Source: Leptospira adleri (GTDB taxonomy: Bacteria; Spirochaetota; Leptospiria; Leptospirales; Leptospiraceae). From it: DNA of 34,859 nt. Position numbers and translations under genes: made by a program. Below the pieces are notes generated by a model. It was not told the DNA's origin. It made no database searches and was given only the letters and a program-made list of their open reading frames with translations. The stretch's first letter is position 1; each line of letters begins with the position of its first letter. This document shows positions 12,720 through 21,792 of this stretch, one piece after another. The stretch is taken from assembly GCF_002811985.1 (NCBI RefSeq), contig NZ_NPDU01000048.1:1-34859 (forward strand), given 5' to 3'.

Positions 12720-13505
12720 TCAATCCGGTTCGCAGAATCTGACCTCGATCGATTTCAAATGTCCGAAAAAAAGAGAAGGTACAAATCCGAAATTCTCCTT
12801 AAACGTCCGGGTAAAATGCGCCGAATCGGAAAACCCCGCCGCGTGAGCCGCTTCGGTAAGATTTTTTCCTTCCTTTAAAAGTTTAACCGTACTCAAAATA
12901 CGAACCCAAAGCAAATAACGTCTGAGAGGAATTCCCAAATTCTCCTTAAAAAGACGAATCAAACGATCTTCGGAAATCGAAAAGTCTTTGCCGATTTCTT
13001 TCATACGAATGCTGTCGGGAAGTTCGGTCCGAATTTTATACGCGATCTTTCGGATTCGATCGTCTATGTTCTTTTCCAATCTGCGAAACGGAAACACGGA
13101 TTGCAAAAGATCCAGGTGTAAATCCCAAGCCTCTTCGTTGTTTAGAATTCCATTGTATAGATCCCGCAGCCTTTCCATCAGCGGAATAAATGCGGCGATC
13201 TCCAATCGTTTGACCTCGCCCGTCTTAACGAAATCGGAAATGGATCCGTACTCGTATGTTTCCGGGTCGATGAGTAAGGCGATCATTTCCACGCCGGGAG
13301 AAATCGTTCTGTGATAAGTATTCGGTCCGACCAAGGCGGCCCGATATTCTTGCCTACCTTGTTCGGTTTCTATGCAGATGTTTTTTTCCAGTGTGACGGC
13401 TAACGTGGCCGCGTAATGGACGTGAAAATCCGTCTGCATCGCGTTAGTGGCGTAGATCACTCTGCTGTTCCAGAGATAAAGAATGTCTTTATGGGAAGAA
13501 TCCAA
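12720..13505 (-). CDS. AraC-family transcriptional regulator
   Basis: A 261-residue regulator. The N-terminal half is cupin-like (FHVHYAATLAVTLEK, and LVGPNTYHRTISPG) and probably senses a small ligand. The C-terminal ~100 residues hold two helix-turn-helix motifs; the second is LTEAAHAAGFSDSAHFTRTF followed by FKENFGFVPSLFF, the AraC signature. The first codon is TTG at 13505, supported by GGGGAG eight bases upstream; no ATG in frame gives a complete cupin. It lies 95 bases upstream of the M24/propeller pair and 273 bases after the second propeller gene, all on one strand, so it may control its neighbours. The inducer is unknown. Confidence 0.9.
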   Translation of the reverse strand: MDSSHKDILYLWNSRVIYATNAMQTDFHVHYAATLAVTLEKNICIETEQGRQEYRAALVGPNTYHRTISPGVEMIALLIDPETYEYGSISDFVKTGEVKRLEIAAFIPLMERLRDLYNGILNNEEAWDLHLDLLQSVFPFRRLEKNIDDRIRKIAYKIRTELPDSIRMKEIGKDFSISEDRLIRLFKENLGIPLRRYLLWVRILSTVKLLKEGKNLTEAAHAAGFSDSAHFTRTFKENFGFVPSLFFGHLKSIEVRFCEPD

Positions 13506-13778
13506 CTATCGCGACTCCCCGCTCCGAATCTCCGATTCAAATCCGGAATTGCAGGATTGTATTTTGGCTCTGGAATTCGGACGATCGGTCCAAAAACGGA
13601 TGTCGTTTATCAAAATCGATTCTTTGCACATTTAGGAAGAATGATTTTTCGAAAAATCGCAGCTTTATCAAGAGAAAAACCGGAATTCTTCTCCTTTGAA
13701 TTTTATTTTTCGGTCTTACCTCCCGGACTTAAACCTCTTTCCGGCAATCGCAGATTTATGGAAAATCCGTTTCGTTCC

Positions 13779-15092
13779 TTATTTTAAAATCCCCTTATTT
13801 CGATCGAAATCCTGAATCAAATCGGATACTCCGATCGTATTAAATCCCTTGTATCCGTTTTCGTAGACGGAAAGATAAACTTTTTGTTTTCCGGGAACGA
13901 CGACTATTAAAGTCGAAAACAAGGATCCGTTGTGCATAACGTAATAAAGAGGTCTGCTTCCGTCTTTTGACAAAACGAGCAGACCGGTCCTTTTCGAAAC
14001 CGGCTGCAGTTTTTCCGGAATATACAAGACTATCCTTTTCCAGAACGGATGATTGTGCAGCCAAGTGATCAACCTGGACCGTTCCACAGCCAAGGCGATC
14101 CAGATTCTTCCTTGAGGATCGCGGTCCATCCCGTCCGGAAAACCGGGCAATCCTTCGATTACAATCTCGTCTTCTCCCGCACGATCGCCTAACAAGTGCA
14201 AACGAAGCAATCTGCACTTCGAAAGCTCGTTGACCAGAATCGAAGATTCCTTGTTCCGATTCGGAGATTGTTCCAATAAGATCCCGTCCAGATAAGAATA
14301 GTTATGCGCGACCAAACTCGCGCTCTCTCCTTTCAGATCGATCTTCCAGAGATTTCCGTTTTTCCCCAACGTAAGAACTTCGCTTCGAGACTGTGCGCTC
14401 ACTCCCAAAATGGCGCCTTTGTGATCGTAAGGTTCGGTGAAATAGATTCTCTCGCCGTCCTCGCTGATCGCGAGATCGTCGGCTTTTTCGACGGCGCGGC
14501 TGTTCTCTTCGTTCATGTCCGTGAATTTTAGAGTCGGTTGTTCTCGGGGAGCGTAGAATTTTCCAAGAAGACTCTTTAGATTCTTATCTTCGGCATTCGG
14601 AATCTTAGGCACTCTTGTCGCAACTTTACGGATTTGTTTATTAGAAATTCTTAATTCATAAATTCCGGGTCCGTTCGGATCGACGGGATCTTCTTTGTTT
14701 GCCCGAGAAACGCAAAAGTAAATCAAGTCCGGATTTTTCGGATGTAAGACCATTCCTCCGGGTAAGAGAGGAGTTTTTACGAATCGTTCGGCTTGATTCT
14801 TCCTTAGATCCGCGATCCAAATATGACCGTCGATCGAAGCTACAAACGCGCGACCCAGATCCTCCTGCAAAAGAATCTCGTCCTGAGCGGGAACCTCGGG
14901 GATCAGATTCAGAATTCCTTTCAAACTCAAATCTTGGGAATCCTTGACCTTTTCGATTTCCGAATTGTATGGAAAATCGATCGGTTCTTGTATTTGTCTT
15001 TTAAAATGATCTTCCGGAGAGGGTATAAAATTCCAGAGAACGATTCCAAAAAGAATCGGGACAAAAATAAAAAACGCCTTCTTACGAGTCAT
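13779..15092 (-). CDS. SMP-30 / strictosidine-synthase-like beta-propeller, membrane-anchored (paralogue 2)
   Basis: A 437-residue protein clearly homologous to the product of 10503-11741. Shared segments include LPGFPDGMDRDPQGRIWIAL, PVSKRTGLLVLSKDGSRPL and LYYVMHNGSLFSTL. Instead of a lipobox it has an uncleaved N-terminal anchor (KKAFFIFVPILFGIVLWNF) after MTR. The propeller therefore lies outside the cytoplasmic membrane. The likely role is a metal-dependent hydrolase or a scaffold; no substrate is evident. The ATG at 15092 has AGG about 14 bases upstream, a weak site. FapA-like gene ends 93 bases upstream, the AraC gene lies downstream. The two paralogues probably arose by local duplication and then diverged in their mode of anchoring. 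Confidence 0.8.
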   Translation of the reverse strand: MTRKKAFFIFVPILFGIVLWNFIPSPEDHFKRQIQEPIDFPYNSEIEKVKDSQDLSLKGILNLIPEVPAQDEILLQEDLGRAFVASIDGHIWIADLRKNQAERFVKTPLLPGGMVLHPKNPDLIYFCVSRANKEDPVDPNGPGIYELRISNKQIRKVATRVPKIPNAEDKNLKSLLGKFYAPREQPTLKFTDMNEENSRAVEKADDLAISEDGERIYFTEPYDHKGAILGVSAQSRSEVLTLGKNGNLWKIDLKGESASLVAHNYSYLDGILLEQSPNRNKESSILVNELSKCRLLRLHLLGDRAGEDEIVIEGLPGFPDGMDRDPQGRIWIALAVERSRLITWLHNHPFWKRIVLYIPEKLQPVSKRTGLLVLSKDGSRPLYYVMHNGSLFSTLIVVVPGKQKVYLSVYENGYKGFNTIGVSDLIQDFDRNKGILK

Positions 15093-15185
15093 TCGAACAT
15101 CGTAACCTGAAAGGCGAAGCGCCGCTTGAACGAATCCGGTATTCTACTTTTTTTAGAAACGTTTTTTTGGAAGCGATCGTCTCGG

Positions 15186-16682
15186 CTATTTCTGTAGAGA
15201 AACCATCATCGCCTTGTCTTGTCCCGGTTCAAAGACCATCATAAAGGAAGACTGAAATTTTGTGATCTTTTCGATCTGTCTCCGGTAATGAATCACCGCG
15301 CCCGGATAAGCTCCCTTCTGAACCGCCAAACGGACCGAACCCGGATTAAACCGAGCTCCTTTGAGGGTGTCCTGTTTGAACTTGAGCATATTCAAAATCT
15401 TTAATTTTTTGTTATAGTCTTCGAAGACCGTCTTGAAGGCGGCTTTTTTATCCTCGGGAAGATTTCCCCTCGAACGCTGCACCAAGTGTTTGATCTGCTG
15501 GATTTTAGGAAGAATTTTTTCCATCTCCTTTTCGCCCAATTGGATCTTACGCGTGATATCCTGAAAGGAACGATCGTTCTTAAAATGAAAACCGAGTTCG
15601 ATGCTTACATCCAGTTCCGCGCTCGATCCAAGCGAACTCAGGGAAACGCCTTCGTTGGTACGGACTTTGCTGGACACGAGGTTTCCGTTCGCGCCGTTCA
15701 GAATGATGGAACCTAGAGTATCGATCGTGGAATTGAGTATCGCACCTTCGAGAATGATATCGCCTTCGGTTTCCAAATGAGCGTTTTCGATAAACTTCGC
15801 CTGAACTCTTCCAATGACTGAGATTACGTCGGCGCTCCCGCCTTTGATCCCGCCGTGAACGATGAGGTCCTGACCGACTTTGATCGTATTACTTTCCAAG
15901 TTCCCGTAGATCACCAAAGAACCCGAGCATTCGACCACGGAGCCGAGTTCGATATCTCCTCGAACGATCACGTTCCCGTCGAATTGAATATTCCCGGTGG
16001 AAAGTCCAACGTTCCCCGCGATTTGTAACTCGGGAGAAACGTTGATGGAAGTCTCGGTCACAAAGATAACGCCGTTGCTCGAAGCGTGATATTCCTGGAG
16101 TTCTTTTCCTTCCTCCGTCACCTTACGTTCTTCTATATTGTTTCCGACGACTAACTTCGGACGTTTGATCGCCGGCGGAGGAATGATGTTTCCAAAGACG
16201 TCGAACCCGGGAGTTCCCGGAGTTCCTTCGAACTTTGTAGCTAGCTTTTCTCCGATCTTAACGTTGATGTAACGATCGATGTTTCTGAAGTCGGCTCTGC
16301 CGTCTTCGAGAAGTTTAACCCTCTTTGCCATCGGATGATAAAAACGAACCCAACCGTTTTCACCCGGCTTTGGCGGCTCGCCTTTCGCGACTTCCACCTT
16401 GATCGGAGTAAAATCGTTCTTCTTTCCAGCCTCTTCCAAAAGAGTAAGAATTTTCCGAATTTCATCGGTTAACATTCTTTCTCTGTGGATTCCCCATTCC
16501 ATGATAATACTCCAGAGTTTATCTTTGGAAACGGTTTCTCCTTTGAGATTATAAGGTCTTACCGTAAGAATTGCGGAAAGTTGATCGGGAGAAATCGCAA
16601 TGCTGATTGCAGACTCCACCGAAACGGGTGAAATTTGAGATTCAGGCGTAGGTGTGTTCATAGGCTCGTCGTTCGCATTCAT
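15186..16682 (-). CDS. FapA / DUF342-family protein
   Basis: A cytoplasmic protein of 498 residues of the FapA (DUF342, 'flagellar assembly protein A') family. A central right-handed beta-helix is built of repeated short strands (GNIQFDGNVIVRGDIELGS, CSGSLVIYGNLESNTIKVG, IVHGGIKGGSADVISVIG). A preceding alpha/beta domain contains GTPGTPGFDVFGN and a long coiled-coil-like helix follows (about 370-440). Family members are linked to flagella or cell-surface assembly, but the molecular role is not settled. The ATG at 16682 lacks a clear Shine-Dalgarno sequence; an ATG seven codons later is a possible alternative. No flagellar genes are adjacent, although a CheX gene lies 1.4 kb away. Confidence 0.86.
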   Translation of the reverse strand: MNANDEPMNTPTPESQISPVSVESAISIAISPDQLSAILTVRPYNLKGETVSKDKLWSIIMEWGIHRERMLTDEIRKILTLLEEAGKKNDFTPIKVEVAKGEPPKPGENGWVRFYHPMAKRVKLLEDGRADFRNIDRYINVKIGEKLATKFEGTPGTPGFDVFGNIIPPPAIKRPKLVVGNNIEERKVTEEGKELQEYHASSNGVIFVTETSINVSPELQIAGNVGLSTGNIQFDGNVIVRGDIELGSVVECSGSLVIYGNLESNTIKVGQDLIVHGGIKGGSADVISVIGRVQAKFIENAHLETEGDIILEGAILNSTIDTLGSIILNGANGNLVSSKVRTNEGVSLSSLGSSAELDVSIELGFHFKNDRSFQDITRKIQLGEKEMEKILPKIQQIKHLVQRSRGNLPEDKKAAFKTVFEDYNKKLKILNMLKFKQDTLKGARFNPGSVRLAVQKGAYPGAVIHYRRQIEKITKFQSSFMMVFEPGQDKAMMVSLQK

Positions 16683-16980
16683 ATTATTTCAATCTTTGAT
16701 CCGGAGATCAACGTTCGTCTCTCTCTAATCTCGGCTTAGGGAGAAGGAACTTAAATGTAGTATATAAAGTTCCCTTGAATTGAAACTTTTTTTTACTTAT
16801 ATTAGGATGAAATCATAAATAAAAAGAAGCTCATAACTAGAGCAACAAACCGAACTCCGTCTTCTTTCATAAATCATAACAGCTTTCTAGAACATTGCGA
16901 GCAAGTATTCATATCTGAATGTTGGAATTCGAAACGAATTTGGCCGCCTATAAGACGAAGCGGGATATAATAATCCACGC
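16683..16980. other. AT-rich intergenic region upstream of the FapA-like gene
   Basis: It holds an inverted repeat GGAACTT / AAGTTCC (16746-16752 and 16767-16773). On the minus strand TTTATATACTAC within that loop could be a -10 element for the FapA-like gene, though no good -35 box was found. The rest shows no gene or RNA fold. Confidence 0.35.
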
Positions 16981-18021
16981 CTAAATTCGGTTAAACGCCG
17001 AAAAAAGATAACTTCCCCAGAATTCTGCCATAGGAAGAATCTCCGTCAAACGCGAGTAAAACGGTAAATGATCTCCGTGCGTGAGAAGACTGGTTTCTAA
17101 AAATACCGCCGGAACGGTTCGGTTGGCGAGGATCAGATCTCGAAGTTCCTTGGATTCTTCCGGAGAAATGACGGGATCGTCGTCTCCGTGAAGCAGAAAG
17201 CAAGGCCTGATACAACGGTCGGCAAAGAATGCGGGCGATGTTTCTTCGATAAACGACTCGGGAACCTGGGATTTCAGTTGTTTGGATGCGTTGATTCGAA
17301 ATTCAGGATCCGTCGAAAAATCTTTTACGAACTTCTTATCCTCCTCTCTCAGGGATCGGAAAATCTTAGGTCCTTTCGCAAGATCTCCTTCCCGGGAAAG
17401 CCCGTTGTCCAGAGCGGATTCAAGGAAATATTCTTTCAGAAGTTCAACGTCGGAACGAATGAGATGTACGTAATTGAACATCATTACGTTGACCGCATAA
17501 CTTTCCTTTTCGTAATTCTTAAGAATGAATGAAAACGTTTGTCCGAAGTTCGCGTAAGAACCGATCAAAAGAAGCGAAGAAAGAATTCTCTGACATTCCG
17601 AATTTGCTAATGCGACAAAGCCCATCCCCGCCGAAAAACTCGCGGAAAGATAGGAAACGGGCCTTTTTTCCAGAGCGTAAATTTGTAAGAATGCGGAACG
17701 GATATTGGAAACGGTTTCGGCCGTCATAATCAGAGATTTCACTTCATTGAGTTCGGGAAGATAAACTCGAAAGCCGCGGTTGGCAAGATTGGTTCCAAGC
17801 GCGAGAATCCTCGGATCGTCGACGCCTCGCGCGCTCATTCCGTGTTGAAGATAAACGACGGGCGCGGAAGGATTATTTTCTTTTTCGAGAATTTTGGTTC
17901 TCAGAGGCGGAGAATTCGGAAGAGCCAGTGAAATTTCCGTTATGCGCGCTTCCTTCGGAGTTTTCAGACCGGAATAATCGATTAAAAACGGAAGACCTTT
18001 CCAGAGATGAGAAGAATTCAT
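16981..18021 (-). CDS. Alpha/beta-hydrolase fold protein
   Basis: A 346-residue protein without signal peptide. The oxyanion region is YLQHGMSARG (58-66) and the nucleophile elbow is SASFSAGMG with S130, a variant of GxSxG in which the first position is Ser. The acid is probably in HGDDDPVISPEES and the base histidine in LTHGDHLPFYS. Between them is a helical cap of about 90 residues. These proteins hydrolyse esters, thioesters or peptides; the substrate cannot be told from sequence. It lies 78 bases downstream of the CheX gene on the same strand and may belong to that transcription unit, though nothing links the functions. Confidence 0.85.
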   Translation of the reverse strand: MNSSHLWKGLPFLIDYSGLKTPKEARITEISLALPNSPPLRTKILEKENNPSAPVVYLQHGMSARGVDDPRILALGTNLANRGFRVYLPELNEVKSLIMTAETVSNIRSAFLQIYALEKRPVSYLSASFSAGMGFVALANSECQRILSSLLLIGSYANFGQTFSFILKNYEKESYAVNVMMFNYVHLIRSDVELLKEYFLESALDNGLSREGDLAKGPKIFRSLREEDKKFVKDFSTDPEFRINASKQLKSQVPESFIEETSPAFFADRCIRPCFLLHGDDDPVISPEESKELRDLILANRTVPAVFLETSLLTHGDHLPFYSRLTEILPMAEFWGSYLFSAFNRI

Positions 18022-18099
18022 TCCAAATTAAGGTTTAAGGCGCGGTAAAAATCTCTACAAAATTTTTGATCCGAAGCGGATTTTTTTCGAGTTCCGCTT

Positions 18100-18606
18100 T
18101 TAGAACTTTTTCATCAGGAGGATGAGATAAATTCTTCCCAGATATTGTTTTTCGCGAGCGTCCTTTAAAAAATAGATCAGGATGTATTGACGATAGGTTT
18201 CGAGATCGATCGGAACTAATTTATGATTTAGAATCTCCGGAGGAAGAAGATCCGTTTCGAATCTTCCGAGCCTCATCTCCGAAATCAAGGATCCGCAGAT
18301 CTGATTCGCGAATTCCATAAGAATCGAAGGCGCATCCGCGCGTACGGTCGGATCGATGTGAAACGATCTCGCGATCATAGGAAGCAGTTTTAATTTCGTG
18401 TACCCGTCCATCGCGAGAAACAACTTTCCTTCGATCTCTCCTTTGAATTCCACCATAGTACAATTCTCGTAACACAATCCTTCGTTTTTGGAAGGCCCGA
18501 ACGCTTCGCGCACCGCGGCGACGTTTAGGGTTTTGTCCAGATATTCGGGGAAAATCTGGGAAATCGTTAGGATGAACTTCTCATCGAGTAAGGGATCGAT
18601 ACTCAC
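18100..18606 (-). CDS. CheX-like chemotaxis phosphatase domain protein
   Basis: A 168-residue single-domain protein of the CheC/CheX/FliY group, which dephosphorylates CheY-P. The catalytic pair Glu-x-x-Asn is present in PSILMEFANQICGSLISEM (E98, N101). The strand GEIEGKLFLAMDG (56-68) matches the fold's core. CheX proteins usually act as dimers in the cytoplasm. The start codon is GTG, and it overlaps the TGA of the upstream GGDEF-like gene (GTGA), so the two are translationally coupled. The coupling suggests the response regulator it acts on may belong to a signalling route other than the main flagellar one. Family assignment is good; partner unknown. Confidence 0.8.
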   Translation of the reverse strand: MSIDPLLDEKFILTISQIFPEYLDKTLNVAAVREAFGPSKNEGLCYENCTMVEFKGEIEGKLFLAMDGYTKLKLLPMIARSFHIDPTVRADAPSILMEFANQICGSLISEMRLGRFETDLLPPEILNHKLVPIDLETYRQYILIYFLKDAREKQYLGRIYLILLMKKF

Positions 18607-19736
18607 AGACAGATATACCTGTTCGGTCCTTGTTCGATGGAAAGACCGAGCGCTTTTCTCGCGTTAGTCGACCATTCTTCCTTGTTTTCCTCCAGGATGG
18701 AAACTCCCAGATTCAGATCGACCGGATGATTGTCCTTTTGCAGGGATTCCACGAGTTCGTTTAGATTTTTGCTGAAGATCTCCCAATCCTGTTCGGACAA
18801 AAAGAACGCCACACGATCCTGACGGATTCGATAAAAACGGATCTGTTTTCTAATAATTTTCGAAGTCCAGAGAGAGATCCACTTCAGAACGTAAGGAAGA
18901 GAGGAAACCGTTTCGACGCTTGCGAATATTAAAATATTCTCATGGACTCTCGTTTTATCGAGTTCGAAGGCGTGTATGTTTCCGAAACCGGTTTCCGGAT
19001 CGGAGGATTCAAACTGAATCGAAACCCGTTCTTCGTATTCTTCCTTCCAGGATTGAAATTCTCTCGGGTTCAAGAGTTTCCAATCGGTCAAAGCGAGTTT
19101 GAGAAATCCGAACGGAAGAATTCCCGTCGCAAGAGGAATGTATGCTTCGTCATCCTGAAATCCGATTCTTCCCTCTCGAATTTCTTTCAAGATTTTTTCG
19201 GAAAGATTCAGTTCCTCCGGGGATTCGGGCAGATGAAAGATCTTTCCGCGTTTCGACGCCAAAAGAAAAGAAACCTCTCCGCTCAAAAAATAGATTTCCG
19301 CGTTTTGAATCCGAGCTCCGAGTTGTTCCAAAAATTTCCGATGCGCTTCGATCAATTCCGGATTCGACGGGACTTCTCTCTTCCAGACGATCTGCGATTT
19401 GTTTTGTCTAAAAGAACCTTCGTTCGGTTTAACGAAACGATCCGTTCTTTGTTTCGATAAGACCGAATTCTCCGGTTGTGCTTCCGGCTGCGGGGAAGAA
19501 AGGGGTTCGATCTTCGTTTCAGCGGATTCTTGCAAATTTGTTTTTCTCTTTCGTTCGGGTTTATCCACGCTTTCCTTGAGAACTAATCCGAAGAGGAATA
19601 GGAGTGAAATCGAAATTCCTCCGAGAATCAGGGTATCTCCGGTTAAGAATTCCTGAACAAGACCGACCTGTTTGGTTTGAGAGAATAGAGATCGATTAAA
19701 AAAAAAGAAAATGATTCCGAAATATTGGATTTTCAT
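18603..19736 (-). CDS. Membrane protein with GAF-like region and degenerate GGDEF domain
   Basis: A protein of 377 residues. It has a signal-like or anchoring N-terminus (MKIQYFGIIFFFFN), a transmembrane helix LILGGISISLLFLFGLVL and a polar linker. A sensor-like domain follows (about 120-215), then a C-terminal domain that follows the GGDEF pattern. DPETGFGNIHAFE stands for the D-LTGLxNR start, VDLNLGVSIL for the SIGVA strand, and GPNRYICL for the closing GRNR. The signature loop itself is RIRQDRVAFFLS, so the GGDEF residues needed for cyclic di-GMP synthesis are lost. It is probably a non-catalytic signalling protein. A TTG at 19790 is an alternative start. It overlaps the CheX gene by four bases. 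Divergent from a methyltransferase. Confidence 0.72.
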   Translation of the reverse strand: MKIQYFGIIFFFFNRSLFSQTKQVGLVQEFLTGDTLILGGISISLLFLFGLVLKESVDKPERKRKTNLQESAETKIEPLSSPQPEAQPENSVLSKQRTDRFVKPNEGSFRQNKSQIVWKREVPSNPELIEAHRKFLEQLGARIQNAEIYFLSGEVSFLLASKRGKIFHLPESPEELNLSEKILKEIREGRIGFQDDEAYIPLATGILPFGFLKLALTDWKLLNPREFQSWKEEYEERVSIQFESSDPETGFGNIHAFELDKTRVHENILIFASVETVSSLPYVLKWISLWTSKIIRKQIRFYRIRQDRVAFFLSEQDWEIFSKNLNELVESLQKDNHPVDLNLGVSILEENKEEWSTNARKALGLSIEQGPNRYICL

Positions 19737-19795
19737 AAGCTGAGTGCCGTTAATATATTTAACGGGCAGATTCCGATACCTCTGAACCAATTTTT

Positions 19796-20539
19796 ATGAA
19801 GTTGTACAACGAACTCGCAGAATTCTACTTTGATATCGAAAAACCGGCCCGCAAGATAGATTCGGAAGCGAAGTTCTTGGATCGTATTTTCCGCAAACAC
19901 AGAATCATGACGATCCTGGATATGGGTTGCGGAACCGGAGAGCACGTCCGTTATTTTCAATCACTCGGTTACAGACCGAAGGGAATCGACTCTTCCTCTC
20001 GGATGATCGACGTCGCGAAGAAACGATATTCGCACTGCAAGTTCGACGTGGCTCCGATGCAGAAATATCAATCCGGATTTCTTCTGGATTGTGTCATCAG
20101 TCTTTTCGGTTCGTTTAACTATCTTTTAACGAACGAGGAGATCGACTCCACTCTCAAACTCATCGAACAAAATCTAAAACCCGCGGGCCTCGCGATCCTG
20201 GAAGTTTGGAACGCGGAACCTCTGCGCGCGATCAAAAGAAAACCGATCACTCCGGTCGCTCAGATCAAATCCCAAAACGCCACGATCCAGAGAAACAGGG
20301 GATTCCGTCTGGTCAGGGCCGATACCTCGACGATGGTGGAAGTGAACTATATCTATCAGATCAACACCCGCGAAATCAGAGACAAACACGTTATGCGCGT
20401 TTTCTATCTTCCGGAAATAGAAAAGATGATCCTGAGGCACAAATTCGAAATCATGCACGTCTACTCCGGTTTCAATGAAACCAAATTTAAGAATTCCGCC
20501 GGTAGAATGATTCTTGTTTTGAAACGCAAAAGCGCTTGA
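19796..20539 (+). CDS. Class I SAM-dependent methyltransferase
   Basis: A 247-residue cytoplasmic methyltransferase. Motif I is ILDMGCGTGEH (40-50), followed by the acidic motif II region KGIDSSSRMIDVAKKRY. DCVISLFGSFNYL (motif IV) and LKPAGLAILEVWN (motif VI region) complete the Rossmann core. The last ~80 residues form extra strands (VNYIYQINTREIRDKHVMRV) seen in small-molecule methyltransferases. The acceptor is unknown. No Shine-Dalgarno sequence precedes the ATG (CCAATTTTT), so the start is taken from the conserved LYNELAEFYF opening. It is read away from the GGDEF-like gene across a 59-base gap, which must hold both promoters. Confidence 0.87.
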   Translation: MKLYNELAEFYFDIEKPARKIDSEAKFLDRIFRKHRIMTILDMGCGTGEHVRYFQSLGYRPKGIDSSSRMIDVAKKRYSHCKFDVAPMQKYQSGFLLDCVISLFGSFNYLLTNEEIDSTLKLIEQNLKPAGLAILEVWNAEPLRAIKRKPITPVAQIKSQNATIQRNRGFRLVRADTSTMVEVNYIYQINTREIRDKHVMRVFYLPEIEKMILRHKFEIMHVYSGFNETKFKNSAGRMILVLKRKSA

Positions 20540-20711
20540 TGAGAGCCCGGTTTAAATCTTCTCTGAATTCGTTTTATAAAAAAAAGAAGACCGTTTTCCG
20601 AACTTGTTTAGAACATAAAGAATCGACCGCCGAAAAAAAATCCAGCGCCCGTCCTGTTTCGAAAAAATCCATCCTTTGAACGAAGAATCCGCATAACAAA
20701 AGCATATTTCG

Positions 20712-21413
20712 TCATTTCGGGATCGTTACTTCCAAACGATAAAGCCGCGATCGCATTCCGAGATAGAAGTAAGGGAAAATCCGATAGGCGAACCCGAAGG
20801 TGAAGGGAAACGTTGGCCCTACGATTCTTCCCCAAAACGCGTAAGTGGCTCCTTCTTTCAAAACATAAGATTCTATAACGTTTTCGTCGTCCAAACTCGG
20901 ATCCTCCCAGTTCTCTCCCCCGAAAGATCCCATTTCCATCGGTATCTTGAGAAGGTATTCAAACGAACCGTCCGATCGAAAGCCTAAGAAGGACAACCTT
21001 TCCTCCTCGACAGTTTCCCCTTCTTCCGCTTTATAAATTTGGAATGTTGGCCCGGAATATCGAAGAGCGAAATCAAATTGTCTTTTCACACCGCTTTCAT
21101 CCAAAGGAAATTCCTTCGTGATCCTATTCGGAGAACGGCCGATCCATACCCTGCGTTTCGGATCTTTCGTATCGATCGGATAAAACTCGAAACGAATCGA
21201 ACACCGTTGTCCTTTGCATTCTCGTTTGTCAAAAAAATCGATATCGGATACCAAACGAAAATAAAGATTCTCCGCTTCTCTTCGCTCCAATTTTATGGAA
21301 TGAATTTTAACTTCGGATGCGAGGCAGTTCGTTAAGAGGAAAAAAAGAAACGCACAAACGATCCCCAATGCCGCGAGCGTTTTCCGTTTTTTATGAATCA
21401 GCGCGTTTTTCAA
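20712..21413 (-). CDS. Putative lipoprotein or exported protein of unknown function
   Basis: A protein of 233 residues that I do not recognise. The N-terminus is basic (HKKRK), followed by a hydrophobic helix ALGIVCAFLFFLLTNC that ends in a relaxed lipobox (LLTNC), so a lipoprotein is likely. The mature part is beta-rich and acidic with a near-C-terminal aromatic segment (FPFTFGFAYRIFPYFY) that may contact the membrane. The first codon is TTG at 21413; no ATG or GTG lies in frame before the signal sequence, and no clear ribosome binding site is visible. Monocistronic. Gene call moderate because of the weak start. Confidence 0.65.
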   Translation of the reverse strand: MKNALIHKKRKTLAALGIVCAFLFFLLTNCLASEVKIHSIKLERREAENLYFRLVSDIDFFDKRECKGQRCSIRFEFYPIDTKDPKRRVWIGRSPNRITKEFPLDESGVKRQFDFALRYSGPTFQIYKAEEGETVEEERLSFLGFRSDGSFEYLLKIPMEMGSFGGENWEDPSLDDENVIESYVLKEGATYAFWGRIVGPTFPFTFGFAYRIFPYFYLGMRSRLYRLEVTIPK

Positions 21414-21514
21414 TTGATTCTGCCGTTTTTTCTCGTAGATGTCGATTCAAATAACAAACCGATGTTCGAGATCGTGATTTGTTTTTCCTTAGGTCTTGCC
21501 CATAAACTGAAAAC

Positions 21515-21604
21515 GTAGGAACTCATACTTCCTTTGAATGATTAGGAAGAATCCGAAATCTTATGAAAAGCCCGAAGGGACGTAATCTGTGGGAACTCAC
21601 ACAG
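21515..21604. repeat. Pair of short GTNGGAACTC palindromes
   Basis: GTAGGAACTCATACTTCC (21515-21532) and TGTGGGAACTCACACAG (21588-21604), 73 bases apart, lie in the 379-base gap before the lipoamide dehydrogenase gene. The second is a near-perfect hairpin (TGTG/CACA with GGGAACTC). The remainder of the gap (21414-21792) shows no other feature except the ribosome binding site of the next gene. Confidence 0.6.
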
Positions 21605-21792
21605 GATTAGAATGTAGAAAACAAAATTTTCCATTCGGCGAAGTTTTGGGCGAACTCTTAACTTCGAACAAAGATAGGATCCGGATTCTCTCAAACAAAA
21701 ATTCCAGTTCTCTAAAACGGGAGAGAGGATTGGGTTAAAAAAAGCCTTGCCCATCGTATAGAAAGACACATCTAATAACTCGGGAGAATTTT

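Noticed and set aside
18066..18087. Hairpin ATCCG-AAG-CGGAT followed by seven T on the plus strand, as a terminator
   Set aside because: No plus-strand gene lies upstream, and on the minus strand it is not followed by a T-run; the stem is only five pairs.
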